DNA from: Caulobacteraceae bacterium
Lineage (GTDB): Bacteria > Pseudomonadota > Alphaproteobacteria > Caulobacterales > Caulobacteraceae
DNA: 64,000 bases
NCBI GenBank assembly: GCA_019695035.1
Contig: JAIBAU010000003.1
Location: 1 to 64,000, forward strand
Direction: 5' to 3'
Each line of letters starts with the position of its first letter. The first letter of the stretch is position 1. The translations under genes and the position numbers were made by a program. Shown here piece after piece: positions 17,805 through 26,225 of this stretch. The notes beneath the pieces were generated by a model that was not told the DNA's origin, ran no database searches, and saw nothing but the letters and a program-made list of their open reading frames with translations.

Positions 17805-17929
17805 TTGCGAGGCTTCTTTCCGCCCAGCATGGGGCGACCCGGATTGGCCAGCAGCATGAGCAGGAGCGCCTCCTTGCTGATCCGGCCGGGCCGGATGCGA
17901 ATTTCCATGGGCGCAACGTAGCGGATCAT
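17801..17929 (-). CDS. 42-residue ORF inside the NAD operon
   Basis: A micro-ORF joined at both ends: its ATG overlaps the nadA stop (TGATG) and its TGA overlaps the GTG of the M50 gene. The product is basic, with the sequence MIRYVAPMEIRIRPGRISKE, then a short hydrophobic run (ALLLMLLANPG) and a KKPRK tail. The precise junctions argue that it is translated. An internal Met at residue 8 is an alternative start. Function unknown. Confidence 0.6.
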   Translation of the reverse strand: MIRYVAPMEIRIRPGRISKEALLLMLLANPGRPMLGGKKPRK

Positions 17930-19011
17930 CAGATCAGCTCCACATCGACATGGTGGCTCGCCGCGACGAGGTCGTAGCGGGCGGGGCGCTCGGGCGGCGG
18001 CATGTCGATCATCCGCTGCACGGCGGCGCGAGCGCGGCTGGCGATGTCCGGGTCGATGACGACCTCGTACCTTCCGTCGCGCAGGCTCTCGTAGATCTTC
18101 TGCAGACTGATCCGCTTCATGTGCGGGCACAGATTGCAGGGTCCGATGAATCGAGTTCGGGGACTGGCCTCCTGGACGTTCGACGCCATCGAACATTCGG
18201 TCAGCATGATCACCTGGGCCGGTTTTTGCCTCTCCACGATCTCGATCATGGCGGCGGTCGAGCCGGCAAAGTCGGCTTCGGCGATGACGTCCGCCGGGCA
18301 TTCGGGGTGGGCGAGGATCTGGGCGTCGGGGTAGCTGGCGCGCAGCTCTCTTACGTCGCCGGCGTCGAATCGCTCGTGCACCATGCACTTGCCTTCCCAG
18401 GCCACGATCCTGACCGATGTCTGGCGCGCCACGTTGCGGGCCAGGAAGACGTCAGGGATCAGGATCACCTTGTCGACGCCCCATTCCCTGGCCGCCATCT
18501 CGACGACCTGCACGGCGTTGGCGCTGGTGCAGCAGATGTCGGTTTCGGCCTTAACGTCGGCCGTGGTGTTGACATAGGTGACCACGGGCAGGCCGGGGTA
18601 GCGCTGCTTGATGAGGCGGACGTCGGCGCCGGTGATGGAACTCGCCAGCGAACAGCCAGCCCGAGGATCAGGAATGAGCACCCGCTTGTCCGGGCAGAGA
18701 ATCTTCGAGGTTTCAGCCATGAAGTGAACGCCGGCCTGGATGATGGTGCGGGCGTTCGAGCGGGCCGCCTCACGCGCCAGGCCAAGGCTGTCGCCGACGT
18801 AGTCGCCAACGCCGTGAAAGATTTCCGGCGTCATGTAGTTGTGGGCCAGGATCACCGCGTCCTTCTCACGCTTCAGGCGATTGATCTCGGCGATGAGCGG
18901 GGCGTGCATGCGCCACTCGATCGGTGTGATGCGGTCCTTGACCTTCTCCCACGCGGCGGCGGTCTCAGCTTCTACGGCGGGAGTGAAGAGAAGGGTTTCG
19001 CCGTCGGCCAT
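17929..19011 (-). CDS. nadA: Quinolinate synthase A
   Basis: A [4Fe-4S] enzyme that condenses iminoaspartate with dihydroxyacetone phosphate to give quinolinate. The three expected cluster Cys lie in R-A-G-C-S-L-A-S-S, D-I-C-C-T-S-A-N-A-V-Q and C-N-L-C-P-H-M-K. Other family motifs are I-L-A-H-N-Y-M-T-P-E-I and A-H-P-E-C. I prefer the ATG at 19011 (360 residues), which has GGAG at 7 bp spacing. The upstream in-frame ATG at 19029 directly abuts the palindromic operator and would leave almost no leader. It is the first gene of the NAD operon. Confidence 0.96.
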   Translation of the reverse strand: MADGETLLFTPAVEAETAAAWEKVKDRITPIEWRMHAPLIAEINRLKREKDAVILAHNYMTPEIFHGVGDYVGDSLGLAREAARSNARTIIQAGVHFMAETSKILCPDKRVLIPDPRAGCSLASSITGADVRLIKQRYPGLPVVTYVNTTADVKAETDICCTSANAVQVVEMAAREWGVDKVILIPDVFLARNVARQTSVRIVAWEGKCMVHERFDAGDVRELRASYPDAQILAHPECPADVIAEADFAGSTAAMIEIVERQKPAQVIMLTECSMASNVQEASPRTRFIGPCNLCPHMKRISLQKIYESLRDGRYEVVIDPDIASRARAAVQRMIDMPPPERPARYDLVAASHHVDVELI

Positions 19012-19029
19012 ATCGGAGCTCCGAGCCAT

Positions 19030-19050
19030 TTATGCTCAAACTGAGCATAA
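19030..19050 (-). promoter_or_regulatory. Palindromic operator upstream of nadA, NadQ-like
   Basis: A perfect inverted repeat TTATGCTCA-N3-TGAGCATAA lies immediately 5' of nadA. Its AT-rich sequence stands out in the GC-rich context. Comparative genomics has described a NAD-responsive repressor, NadQ, that controls nadABC in Alphaproteobacteria; the TGCTCA...TGAGCA form agrees with my recollection of its site. The regulator gene is not in the window. The position over the transcription start region fits repression. Confidence 0.65.
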
Positions 19051-19094
19051 GGTGGATATAACATAGCCCTTCGCCAGCGGAGCGCAACCCCGCA

Positions 19095-22000
19095 TCAGGC
19101 TTTTGCCGTGGCCTTGCTCGTCGGGCGGGGGCGGGTCGGCCCGGAGGAGGGCCCGACGGCGGCGCTCAGCACGGCCGCAAGCTCTTCCTGCGAATAAGGC
19201 TTTCGCAGGAACGGCCAGGGGGCCCGGACCAAGGTATCGTCGACCTGCTCGCCTGCGTAGCCCGAGGTCAGCACGATCTTCAGTTCAGGGCGCATCTCCC
19301 GTGCGCGTTCGGCCAGACCCAGGCCATTGATCTGGCCGGGCATCACCACGTCTGAGAGCAGGAGATCGTAGGGCGCCTTGGACCGCAGTTTGGCGAGCGC
19401 CCGGGCCGCCGACCCGACCCGCGTGACCTCGTGGCCAAGGTGCCGAAGCAGGGCCTCGGCCACAGCGGCAACCTCGACATCGTCTTCCACCAGCAGGATC
19501 TTCAAGGGCCCCTGCGGAGCTCCCGCGCCGCCGGACCCGGCCGCTGAAGCCGGCATGGCGTCGGCTGAGGCGGGAAGGAACATCGACACGGTCGTGCCGC
19601 GACCCTCCCGGCTGTCGATGCTGACGCCGCCACCTGATTGTTGTGCGAATCCATAGACCTGGCTCAGTCCAAGGCCCGTGCCCTTGCCCTGCGGCTTGGT
19701 GGTGTAGAAGGGCTCGAACACCCGCGCCACGACCTCGGGCGGCATGCCCGCCCCCGTGTCGGCCACGCGTACGACGATGTGGCTTCCGGCGGGAATGTCC
19801 ATCACCTCTCCGTCGGCGAGCCGGCGGCGCTCGGTGGTTATGGCGATGCGGCCGCCCTCGGGCGTGGCGTCGCGCGCATTGACCACGAGATTGAACAGGG
19901 CGGCCTCGAACTGGGCGGGGTCGACCCTCACGACCGCCTCACCCTCCGCGAGGTCGCAGACGAACTCCACGTTGTCGCCGGCGGCCCGCCGGATCAGGGG
20001 TTCGCCCTCGCGGATCAGGGCGTTGACGTCCGAGAGGGCCGGCCGAAGCGCCTGCCGACGCGAGAAGGCCAGCAACTGGTGGGTCAGCTGTTCCCCGCGC
20101 CGGGCGGCGGCCATGGCCGCTTCCGCCATGCGCTTGCGTTTGGCCTCGTCGTCCGGGTGCTTGAGGATCATGTCCAGCGCTCCGACCACGACCGTCAGCA
20201 GGTTATTGAAGTCGTGGGCGACGCCGCCCGTCAGTCGGCCCAGGGCTTCAAGCCGTTGCGAACGGATGAGCGCCGCCTCGGCCTGTTCCTTCTCCGCCAG
20301 CGCGAGCGAGACCCGTTCGGCCAACAGTTCGTTGATGTGCTCGAGATCGGCCTGCACCTGCCGCTCCTCGGTGACGTCGTAGGCGGCCCCGACGAAGCCG
20401 AGAAGCTCGTTGTCCCGGCCGAAGCGGGGCCGCGAGAACGAGCGCAGCCAACGGTAGGCGCCATCCGCCCGGCGGTAGCGGGCCTCCAGTGAGAAGGGCT
20501 TGAGCGAGCTCTCGCCAGCCACCTGCTCCTTGAGGATGCGATTCCAGTCGTCTGGATGCAGAAAACTGCGCCAGTCACCTTTCAGCGCGCCCTCGTAGCC
20601 ATGTCCCATGAACTCGACATAGGTCTTGTTGACGAACGCCCGCGTCCGGTCGGCATTGGTCACCCAGACCAGGATGGGAGCGGAGTCGGAGATGGACCGG
20701 AAGCGTTCCTCGCTCTCTCGCACCTCCGACAGTGCGCGCGCCCGCTCGATCTCTGTCCAGGTACGCGAAGCCGCCTCTTCCACGAGGGCGGCGTCCTCGT
20801 CCGTCCAGGCGCGGGCGTTGGTGTCGTGGAGGAAGAAGACCGCGACCGCGCGGCCGCCGCGCATGACCGGAACGGACAGTCGGGCGCGCACGCCCTGCGT
20901 CTGGAACGCGTCGACCACGTCGGCGGTGCGGGGGTCGAGCGAAACATCCTCAACGCGGACCGTCCTGCCTCTGCGCAACTCCGAGATCAGACCGGCACCG
21001 TAGTTCTCCAGGGTATAAACCCCGGAAATCGGGTCCAGCACCCCGTCGGTCCAGCTGTCCACGACGGTGATCGCGCCCGCGACCTCGTCGATCTCGCCGA
21101 ATCCCGCGCGCGCCACATGCAGGTGCCGGCCGAGCGAGCGCTCGGCGAAGGCTGCTATGCCGCGCGGCTCGTCGGTCTCGCGCAGCCCGTCTCCCAGCTG
21201 CAGCAGGAACCGTTGCCGCCGTTCCTGCCCTCGCAGAAAGTCCTGGGCCTCGCGCGCCTCGGTGACATCGAAGGCGATGCCGATGTAACCCATGAATTCA
21301 CCGGCTTCGCTGAGGCGCGGCTGGGTCGTGGCGCGCATCCATCGCCAGCGGCCGGCGTGGTCCCTGAAGCGGGCCTCGAAGTCGAACGGTTGTCGCTGCG
21401 CCCAGCCGGCCTGACGCGCTTCGGCCACACGGCCGTAGTCTTCGGGATGCAGCCGCGAGCGCCAGCCCTCTGCGAGGATGGCTTCGGTCGGGGCGCCGAA
21501 GAACCGGGTCGTGGCCTGATTGGCGAACTCGATGCCCCCTTCCGGGCTCGAGACCCAGATCGGAGCAGGGGCGGAATCGGCCATGGCCCGGAAGCGCGCC
21601 TCGCTCTCGCGCAGGACATTTTCCGCGGCGCGCGCCTCGGTGACGTCGACGTTGACGCCGATCATTCCCTCGAAGCGGCCATCGACGCCGAAGCGGGGTT
21701 GCGCCTGGGTCTGCAGCACCCGCCATTCACCGTCGGCGCGACGGTAGCGGCCTTCGCACTGGAAGGGCTTCTGGCTGTCCATGCCGGCGCTATAGGCGAC
21801 ACCGAGGGCTTCCCGGTCATCGGGATGCAGCGTGGTCATCCAGTCGAAATGGTCGAGGTAGTCGTCGCCGACGCCCCAGAACTCCCGTTGAGCCCTATTG
21901 AGGTAGAGGCAAGCGCCCTGCGCATCCCCCATCCACAGGTTCACCGGAGCTGAATCCGCGATCAACCTGAACCGGGCTTCGCTTTCACGGAGGGCGGCTT

Positions 22001-22760
22001 CCGCCGCGGCTTGCTCGGTAACGTCGCGGTTCACCCCGTGGACCCGGAAAACCTTGCCCGTGGCGTCCCGGACCGGCTCCCCGCGACTGGTGAACCATCG
22101 CACCTGTCCATCGTCGTCCACCACCCGGTATTCCGACCGGTAGGCCTCGCCATCTTCCAGCACCCGCCGACGCGACTCCAGGATGCCGGGCAGGTCGTCC
22201 GGGTGGACTTTCCGGGCGATGTCCATGAATGCCGCGCGCCGATCCTTCAGGATGCGCCAGTTCTTCAGATAGCCGTCCGACAGCAGCAGGCTGTCGCTGG
22301 CGATGTCCCATTCCCAGGTACCCAGCGCTCCGGCGTCGTGAGCCATACGCAGACGGTTCTGATTGTCCTGGAGCTCTGCCAGCGACGCCACCTGGGCGGC
22401 CATGGTCCTGCGCAGCGCGGCGGCGACTTCGGCGCTGAACACCCCGACGAAACCCGTCAGCAGAACTCCGACGCCGAACTGGCGGACATTGATTGGATCG
22501 GGGTGCAGCCAGGCGATGACCCAGGCGGCGGCCAGGCCCATCAGCAAGGAGGCGTAAGCCCCGCGCCGGCCGACCCAGAGACCCGCGATCAGCACGCCCG
22601 GCACGAAGATGGAGCTTCCACCCAGGCTGCCCAACAGGGGCGTGAGCGCCAAACGCAACAGCGAACAGGCGAAGACGCAGGCCGCCGCCACGGCGAAGGA
22701 CCGGGTCCACCCGGTGCCGCCGGCCAGCGCCACTCGCCGAACTAGGCTGTCAAATCCCAT
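19095..22760 (-). CDS. Multi-PAS/GAF hybrid sensor histidine kinase with C-terminal receiver
   Basis: A 1221-residue membrane-associated hybrid kinase. The ATG at 22760 has GAGG 7 bp upstream. Order: four hydrophobic segments within residues 18-115; a PAS domain (GTWEWDI); two PAS domains beginning R-x-(I/M)-A-D-S-A-P; a GAF domain (about 500-650); a further PAS (RSISDSAPILVWV); a coiled linker; a HisKA domain with phospho-acceptor His849 in G-G-V-A-H-D-F-N-N-L-L-T; a HATPase_c domain (VRVADTGAGM, GKGTGLGLSQVYG); and a receiver with Asp1137 in L-L-L-S-D-V-V-M-P-G. The HDFNN type belongs to the HWE-related/ATM-like kinases often found in Caulobacter. No response regulator gene is adjacent, so the partner and signal are unknown. 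Confidence 0.93.
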   Translation of the reverse strand: MGFDSLVRRVALAGGTGWTRSFAVAAACVFACSLLRLALTPLLGSLGGSSIFVPGVLIAGLWVGRRGAYASLLMGLAAAWVIAWLHPDPINVRQFGVGVLLTGFVGVFSAEVAAALRRTMAAQVASLAELQDNQNRLRMAHDAGALGTWEWDIASDSLLLSDGYLKNWRILKDRRAAFMDIARKVHPDDLPGILESRRRVLEDGEAYRSEYRVVDDDGQVRWFTSRGEPVRDATGKVFRVHGVNRDVTEQAAAEAALRESEARFRLIADSAPVNLWMGDAQGACLYLNRAQREFWGVGDDYLDHFDWMTTLHPDDREALGVAYSAGMDSQKPFQCEGRYRRADGEWRVLQTQAQPRFGVDGRFEGMIGVNVDVTEARAAENVLRESEARFRAMADSAPAPIWVSSPEGGIEFANQATTRFFGAPTEAILAEGWRSRLHPEDYGRVAEARQAGWAQRQPFDFEARFRDHAGRWRWMRATTQPRLSEAGEFMGYIGIAFDVTEAREAQDFLRGQERRQRFLLQLGDGLRETDEPRGIAAFAERSLGRHLHVARAGFGEIDEVAGAITVVDSWTDGVLDPISGVYTLENYGAGLISELRRGRTVRVEDVSLDPRTADVVDAFQTQGVRARLSVPVMRGGRAVAVFFLHDTNARAWTDEDAALVEEAASRTWTEIERARALSEVRESEERFRSISDSAPILVWVTNADRTRAFVNKTYVEFMGHGYEGALKGDWRSFLHPDDWNRILKEQVAGESSLKPFSLEARYRRADGAYRWLRSFSRPRFGRDNELLGFVGAAYDVTEERQVQADLEHINELLAERVSLALAEKEQAEAALIRSQRLEALGRLTGGVAHDFNNLLTVVVGALDMILKHPDDEAKRKRMAEAAMAAARRGEQLTHQLLAFSRRQALRPALSDVNALIREGEPLIRRAAGDNVEFVCDLAEGEAVVRVDPAQFEAALFNLVVNARDATPEGGRIAITTERRRLADGEVMDIPAGSHIVVRVADTGAGMPPEVVARVFEPFYTTKPQGKGTGLGLSQVYGFAQQSGGGVSIDSREGRGTTVSMFLPASADAMPASAAGSGGAGAPQGPLKILLVEDDVEVAAVAEALLRHLGHEVTRVGSAARALAKLRSKAPYDLLLSDVVMPGQINGLGLAERAREMRPELKIVLTSGYAGEQVDDTLVRAPWPFLRKPYSQEELAAVLSAAVGPSSGPTRPRPTSKATAKA

Positions 22761-22905
22761 CGATGCCCTCACGGCGCACGCTACTCCGCGCGCCGTTCCC
22801 CACCAAGCTCGACCATAACGCGTGAAACTCTGAGCCGGTTCATCGGTTTGTGCTTGGGCGCCTGGACAGGGCTCGCCCCCGGCGACTTGGCCGTGGAAGA
22901 GGACA

Positions 22906-23385
22906 ATGGACAGCGAGATCAAGACAGGCTTCACGCCGCAGCAGCGGGGCGACCTGGCCGCCGGGCTCACGCAGCTTCTGGCCGACACCTATGCCGTTTA
23001 TCTGAAGACCCACGGCTACCACTGGAACGTGCGAGGGCCGAACTTCGCCAGCCTCCACGCCCTCTTCATGGAACAGTACACCGAGATGTGGACGGCCCTG
23101 GACGAGCTGGCGGAGCGCATCCGTGCGCTGGGAGAGTTTGCACCCCAGGGCTATGCCGCCTTCGCCAACCTGACAGCGATCAGGGACGGCGATCCGTCCC
23201 GCGACGCCGCCGCCATGGTCGAAGAACCGATGCGCGATCACGAGACCCTGATCGGGACAGCCCGCGCCGCGATCAGGGAGGCGGCGGAGGATCTGGACCC
23301 TGTCACCGAAGGTCTGATCACCGACCGTCTCACCATCCACGAAAAGCACGCCTGGATGCTGCGCGCCACCCTCGGGGGGAAGTAG
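22906..23385 (+). CDS. dps: Dps-family DNA-protection ferritin
   Basis: A 159-residue ferritin-like protein that oxidises and stores iron in a dodecamer and protects DNA in stationary phase. The inter-subunit ferroxidase residues are visible as H-G-Y-H-W-N-V-R-G-P-N-F (residues ~36-47) and F-M-E-Q-Y-T-E-M-W-x-x-x-D-E-L-A-E-R-I-R-A-L-G. Length is typical. The ATG has GGAAGAGGAC upstream. It is divergent from the hybrid kinase across ~145 bp. Confidence 0.95.
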   Translation: MDSEIKTGFTPQQRGDLAAGLTQLLADTYAVYLKTHGYHWNVRGPNFASLHALFMEQYTEMWTALDELAERIRALGEFAPQGYAAFANLTAIRDGDPSRDAAAMVEEPMRDHETLIGTARAAIREAAEDLDPVTEGLITDRLTIHEKHAWMLRATLGGK

Positions 23386-23417
23386 GCCCGACCTCGCGGG
23401 TCGTGCTAACCAGCCGC

Positions 23418-23849
23418 ATGGCCGGCGAGATTCCCATCAACGACCACATCGCCGTCGACGAAGACGAGCTGGTGCTGAAGGCCGTGAGGGCGTCGGGTCC
23501 GGGCGGGCAGCACGTCAACAAGACGTCGACGGCCGTGGAGCTGCGTTTCGACGTTCACAATTCTCCGACCTTGCCGGCGGACGTGAAGTCGCGGGTCCGC
23601 GGGATAGCGGGTCGACGGATGAATCAGGACGGAGTCGTGGTGCTGCAGGCGGAGACCCATCGCTCCCAGGAGCGAAACCGGCAGGACGCCGTCGAGCGTC
23701 TGGTCGAGCTCCTGGCCCGGGCCGCCGAACCGCCTCCCCCGCCGCGCAAGAAGACGCGACCTACCAAGGCCTCAAGGGAGCGGCGGCTGACGGCGAAGAA
23801 GAGTCGGGGAACGATCAAGGCCAATCGCGGCAAGGTCAGTTTCGACTAG
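23418..23849 (+). CDS. arfB: Ribosome rescue factor ArfB (YaeJ), peptidyl-tRNA hydrolase
   Basis: A 143-residue protein, the usual size for ArfB. It rescues ribosomes stalled without a stop codon. The catalytic G-G-Q is in R-A-S-G-P-G-G-Q-H-V-N-K-T (residues ~29-41), and the Lys/Arg-rich tail (PPRKKTRPTKASRERRLTAKK) is the part that enters the empty mRNA channel. It lacks the domains of full RF1/RF2. It lies 32 bp downstream of dps and may be co-transcribed. Confidence 0.93.
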   Translation: MAGEIPINDHIAVDEDELVLKAVRASGPGGQHVNKTSTAVELRFDVHNSPTLPADVKSRVRGIAGRRMNQDGVVVLQAETHRSQERNRQDAVERLVELLARAAEPPPPPRKKTRPTKASRERRLTAKKSRGTIKANRGKVSFD

Positions 23850-24021
23850 CTGGGGTCGTGCGGGCGCATCTGTTGAAAGATTTGTAACTGGCGCCGGCCT
23901 GAAATTGGCCTGAAAACCTTGCTATCCAGGGACAGGGCCGAGGCCTTGGAATCCAGGTGCGACCGCCCATCTGACAGCATCGCGCCAATCGCGACCCAAG
24001 AGAGGATCTGACATCAAGGCC

Positions 24022-25218
24022 ATGGGCAGCCTGCGCACGACACTATCCGGCAAGGGACGGGCGATCGCGATATTCGCGGGCGCGACCGTGCTGCTCGTCG
24101 TGACGTCGATGGCCCTGTCTGCCTCGGCCGGCCCCTGGCTGTTCGGCGAAAGTGCGTCAGCCCGCAACGTGATCCGCCTCACCCGCGGGGACATCTCCGA
24201 GGCTTCGCTCCGCCGCATGGCCGGGTCGATGGACCCTGCAATGGCTGCGTTTGCAGCTCGCCACGACCCCTCCGCCAAACCGCAGCCCTGGGGTCTGACA
24301 CCCGGCTGGGAAAGTCTGGACATGCGCTACCGGCCGCGCCTGGAGTTCCAGACCGTCAACGCCGCGGACGCCCAGAAGCTGAACGCCTCGATCCCTTCGG
24401 TCGCCGGCATGTTACGCCCGGTCCAGCCTTTCGTGCTGCCTTCGGCGGCGCCCGAATACGGCCGTGCGCTGCGCTGTCTGACCCAGGCTGTCTACTATGA
24501 GGCAGCGCTGGAGCCGACCAGCGGTCAGGAAGCGGTCGCGCAGGTGGTGATCAACCGCATGCGGGACCCGAACTTTCCCAACACCATTTGCGGCGTCGTC
24601 TACGAGGGGGCGGAACGCGTCACCGGGTGCCAGTTCAGCTTCACCTGCGATGGAAGTCTGGCGCGGGCGCCGGCCGGCTGGGCGTGGAGGCGCGCACAGG
24701 GCGTGGCGAAGGCGGCGCTCGCCGGCCATGTGGCCTCTCAGGTCGGGACGGCCACGCACTATCACGCCGACTACGTGCTTCCGTACTGGAGCCCTTCGCT
24801 TGGCAAGATCACCCAGATCGGGGCCCACATCTTCTACCGCTGGCGCGGCGCGCCGGGGGAGACCGCGGCGTTCACGGACCGCTACGCCGGTCGCGAACCG
24901 ATCATCAACGAAGCTGTCTACGCCCGCCCCCGCATCGCCGTCGGAAAGGCCGCCCTCCAGCAGGCCAACGCGGCGACCGTTGTGTCCGCCGAGACCGGCC
25001 AGACGCGGGTTGTCGCCACGCTGGGGGGCCGCCGCCAGCCGACCCGCGAAGACATCGCGGCCATCAACGAGCGGCTGCGGCAGTTTGAGGCGGCCAACGG
25101 CCTCGCGCGCCAGGCCCCGCCGCCCCCGGCGGGCGTGGTCAGCATGCCGGTGACAGAGATCCGGCGGCCCGCTCCCCCGCCCCGCGGTCCGGCCGCTGAG
25201 TCGGAGCCGGGCCAGTAG
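24022..25218 (+). CDS. SleB/CwlJ-type cell wall hydrolase, second paralog
   Basis: A 398-residue envelope protein with one N-terminal membrane segment (AIAIFAGATVLLVVTSMALSA) and a hydrolase_2 domain at about residues 150-285: C-L-T-Q-A-V-Y-Y-E-A, then S-G-Q-E-A-V-A-Q-V-V-I-N-R-M-R-D-P-N-F-P, T-G-C-Q-F-S-F-T-C-D-G and A-H-I-F-Y-R. The catalytic Glu of YYEA is present. The C-terminal ~110 residues are Ala/Pro-rich and low in complexity. The domain is clearly homologous to the one encoded at 8230-9288. The N-terminal region, with an A-x-R-H-D-P motif before the domain, is also shared. Confidence 0.87.
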   Translation: MGSLRTTLSGKGRAIAIFAGATVLLVVTSMALSASAGPWLFGESASARNVIRLTRGDISEASLRRMAGSMDPAMAAFAARHDPSAKPQPWGLTPGWESLDMRYRPRLEFQTVNAADAQKLNASIPSVAGMLRPVQPFVLPSAAPEYGRALRCLTQAVYYEAALEPTSGQEAVAQVVINRMRDPNFPNTICGVVYEGAERVTGCQFSFTCDGSLARAPAGWAWRRAQGVAKAALAGHVASQVGTATHYHADYVLPYWSPSLGKITQIGAHIFYRWRGAPGETAAFTDRYAGREPIINEAVYARPRIAVGKAALQQANAATVVSAETGQTRVVATLGGRRQPTREDIAAINERLRQFEAANGLARQAPPPPAGVVSMPVTEIRRPAPPPRGPAAESEPGQ

Positions 25219-25270
25219 CGACTGCTCATTGCCGGTTGCAGCCGGCCGTGCCGCCCCATACCTGCAGGAC

Positions 25271-26218
25271 ATGCAAACCCGCCCCCTCGGCCAGTCCGGC
25301 CTGTCGATCGCGCCGCTCATGCTGGGCGGCAACGTATTCGGATGGACGGCCGACAAGTCCGCCTCCTTCAGGGTGCTCGACGCCTTCGTGGACGCCGGCT
25401 TCAACGCCGTCGACACGGCCGACTGCTATTCGCTCTGGGCGCCCGGCAACGTGGGTGGCGAAAGCGAGACCATAATCGGCGACTGGCTCCGGAGCCGGGG
25501 GCGGCGGAACGATGTGGTGATCGCCACCAAGGTCGGGTGGGAGCTTGCGCCGGACCGCAAGGGCCTGTCGGCGCGCTGGATTCGGCAAGCGGCCGAAGAG
25601 AGCCTGCGCCGGCTCGGGATCGACTGCATCGACCTCTACCAGTCGCACGTCGACGACACGACCATTCCCTTCGAGGAGACGCTGTCGGCCTATCAGCAGC
25701 TGATCGAGCAGGGGAAAGTGCGTGCGATCGGCTGTTCAAACATCTCGGCGGTGCGACTGGAGGAGGCGCTCGCGGTCAGCCGTCGCGAGACTCTGCCCCG
25801 CTACGAAAGCGTGCAGCCGAAATACAACCTTTATGACCGCCGTGAAGTCGAGGCGGATCTGAAGGCGGTAGTCGAAAGCCAGGGGCTGGGCGTCATCAGC
25901 TTCTACGGACTGGCCGCGGGGTTTCTGACCGGCAAGTACCGTTCGCAGGATGATCTCGCCAAGAGCCCGCGCGGAGCTCGTGCCGCCGGCTACCTGAACA
26001 CGCGAGGCCTGAAGCTGCTCGGCGTCCTCGACGAGGTGTCGGCCGCCGTAGGTGCGACTCCGGCGCAGGTCGCGCTCGCCTGGATCATGGCCAAACCATT
26101 CATCACCGCCCCGATCGCCAGCGCCACCAGCGTCGAGCAGTTGAACGAGCTCGTGAAGGCTGCCGATCTCAGGCTGGATCCCGCGGCGATGGCCGCGCTT
26201 GACGCGGCCTCGGCCTAG
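25271..26218 (+). CDS. Aldo/keto reductase
   Basis: A 315-residue NADPH-dependent (beta/alpha)8 oxidoreductase. Features: N-terminal L-G-x-S-G-L-S-I-A-P-L-M-L-G-G-N, catalytic Asp/Tyr in V-D-T-A-D-C-Y, Lys in I-A-T-K-V-G, and His in Y-Q-S-H-V-D-D. The NADP-binding end is I-A-S-A-T-S-V-E-Q-L-N-E-L. The ATG at 25271 has AGGAC just before it; an upstream in-frame start at 25229 is less likely. The substrate is unknown. It is convergent with trxB, with only 7 bp between the stops. Confidence 0.93.
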   Translation: MQTRPLGQSGLSIAPLMLGGNVFGWTADKSASFRVLDAFVDAGFNAVDTADCYSLWAPGNVGGESETIIGDWLRSRGRRNDVVIATKVGWELAPDRKGLSARWIRQAAEESLRRLGIDCIDLYQSHVDDTTIPFEETLSAYQQLIEQGKVRAIGCSNISAVRLEEALAVSRRETLPRYESVQPKYNLYDRREVEADLKAVVESQGLGVISFYGLAAGFLTGKYRSQDDLAKSPRGARAAGYLNTRGLKLLGVLDEVSAAVGATPAQVALAWIMAKPFITAPIASATSVEQLNELVKAADLRLDPAAMAALDAASA

Positions 26219-26225
26219 GGTCGTC

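Noticed and set aside
17950..19044. A 364-codon open frame antisense to nadA
   Set aside because: It mirrors a confident gene, lacks recognisable motifs and overlaps the operator.
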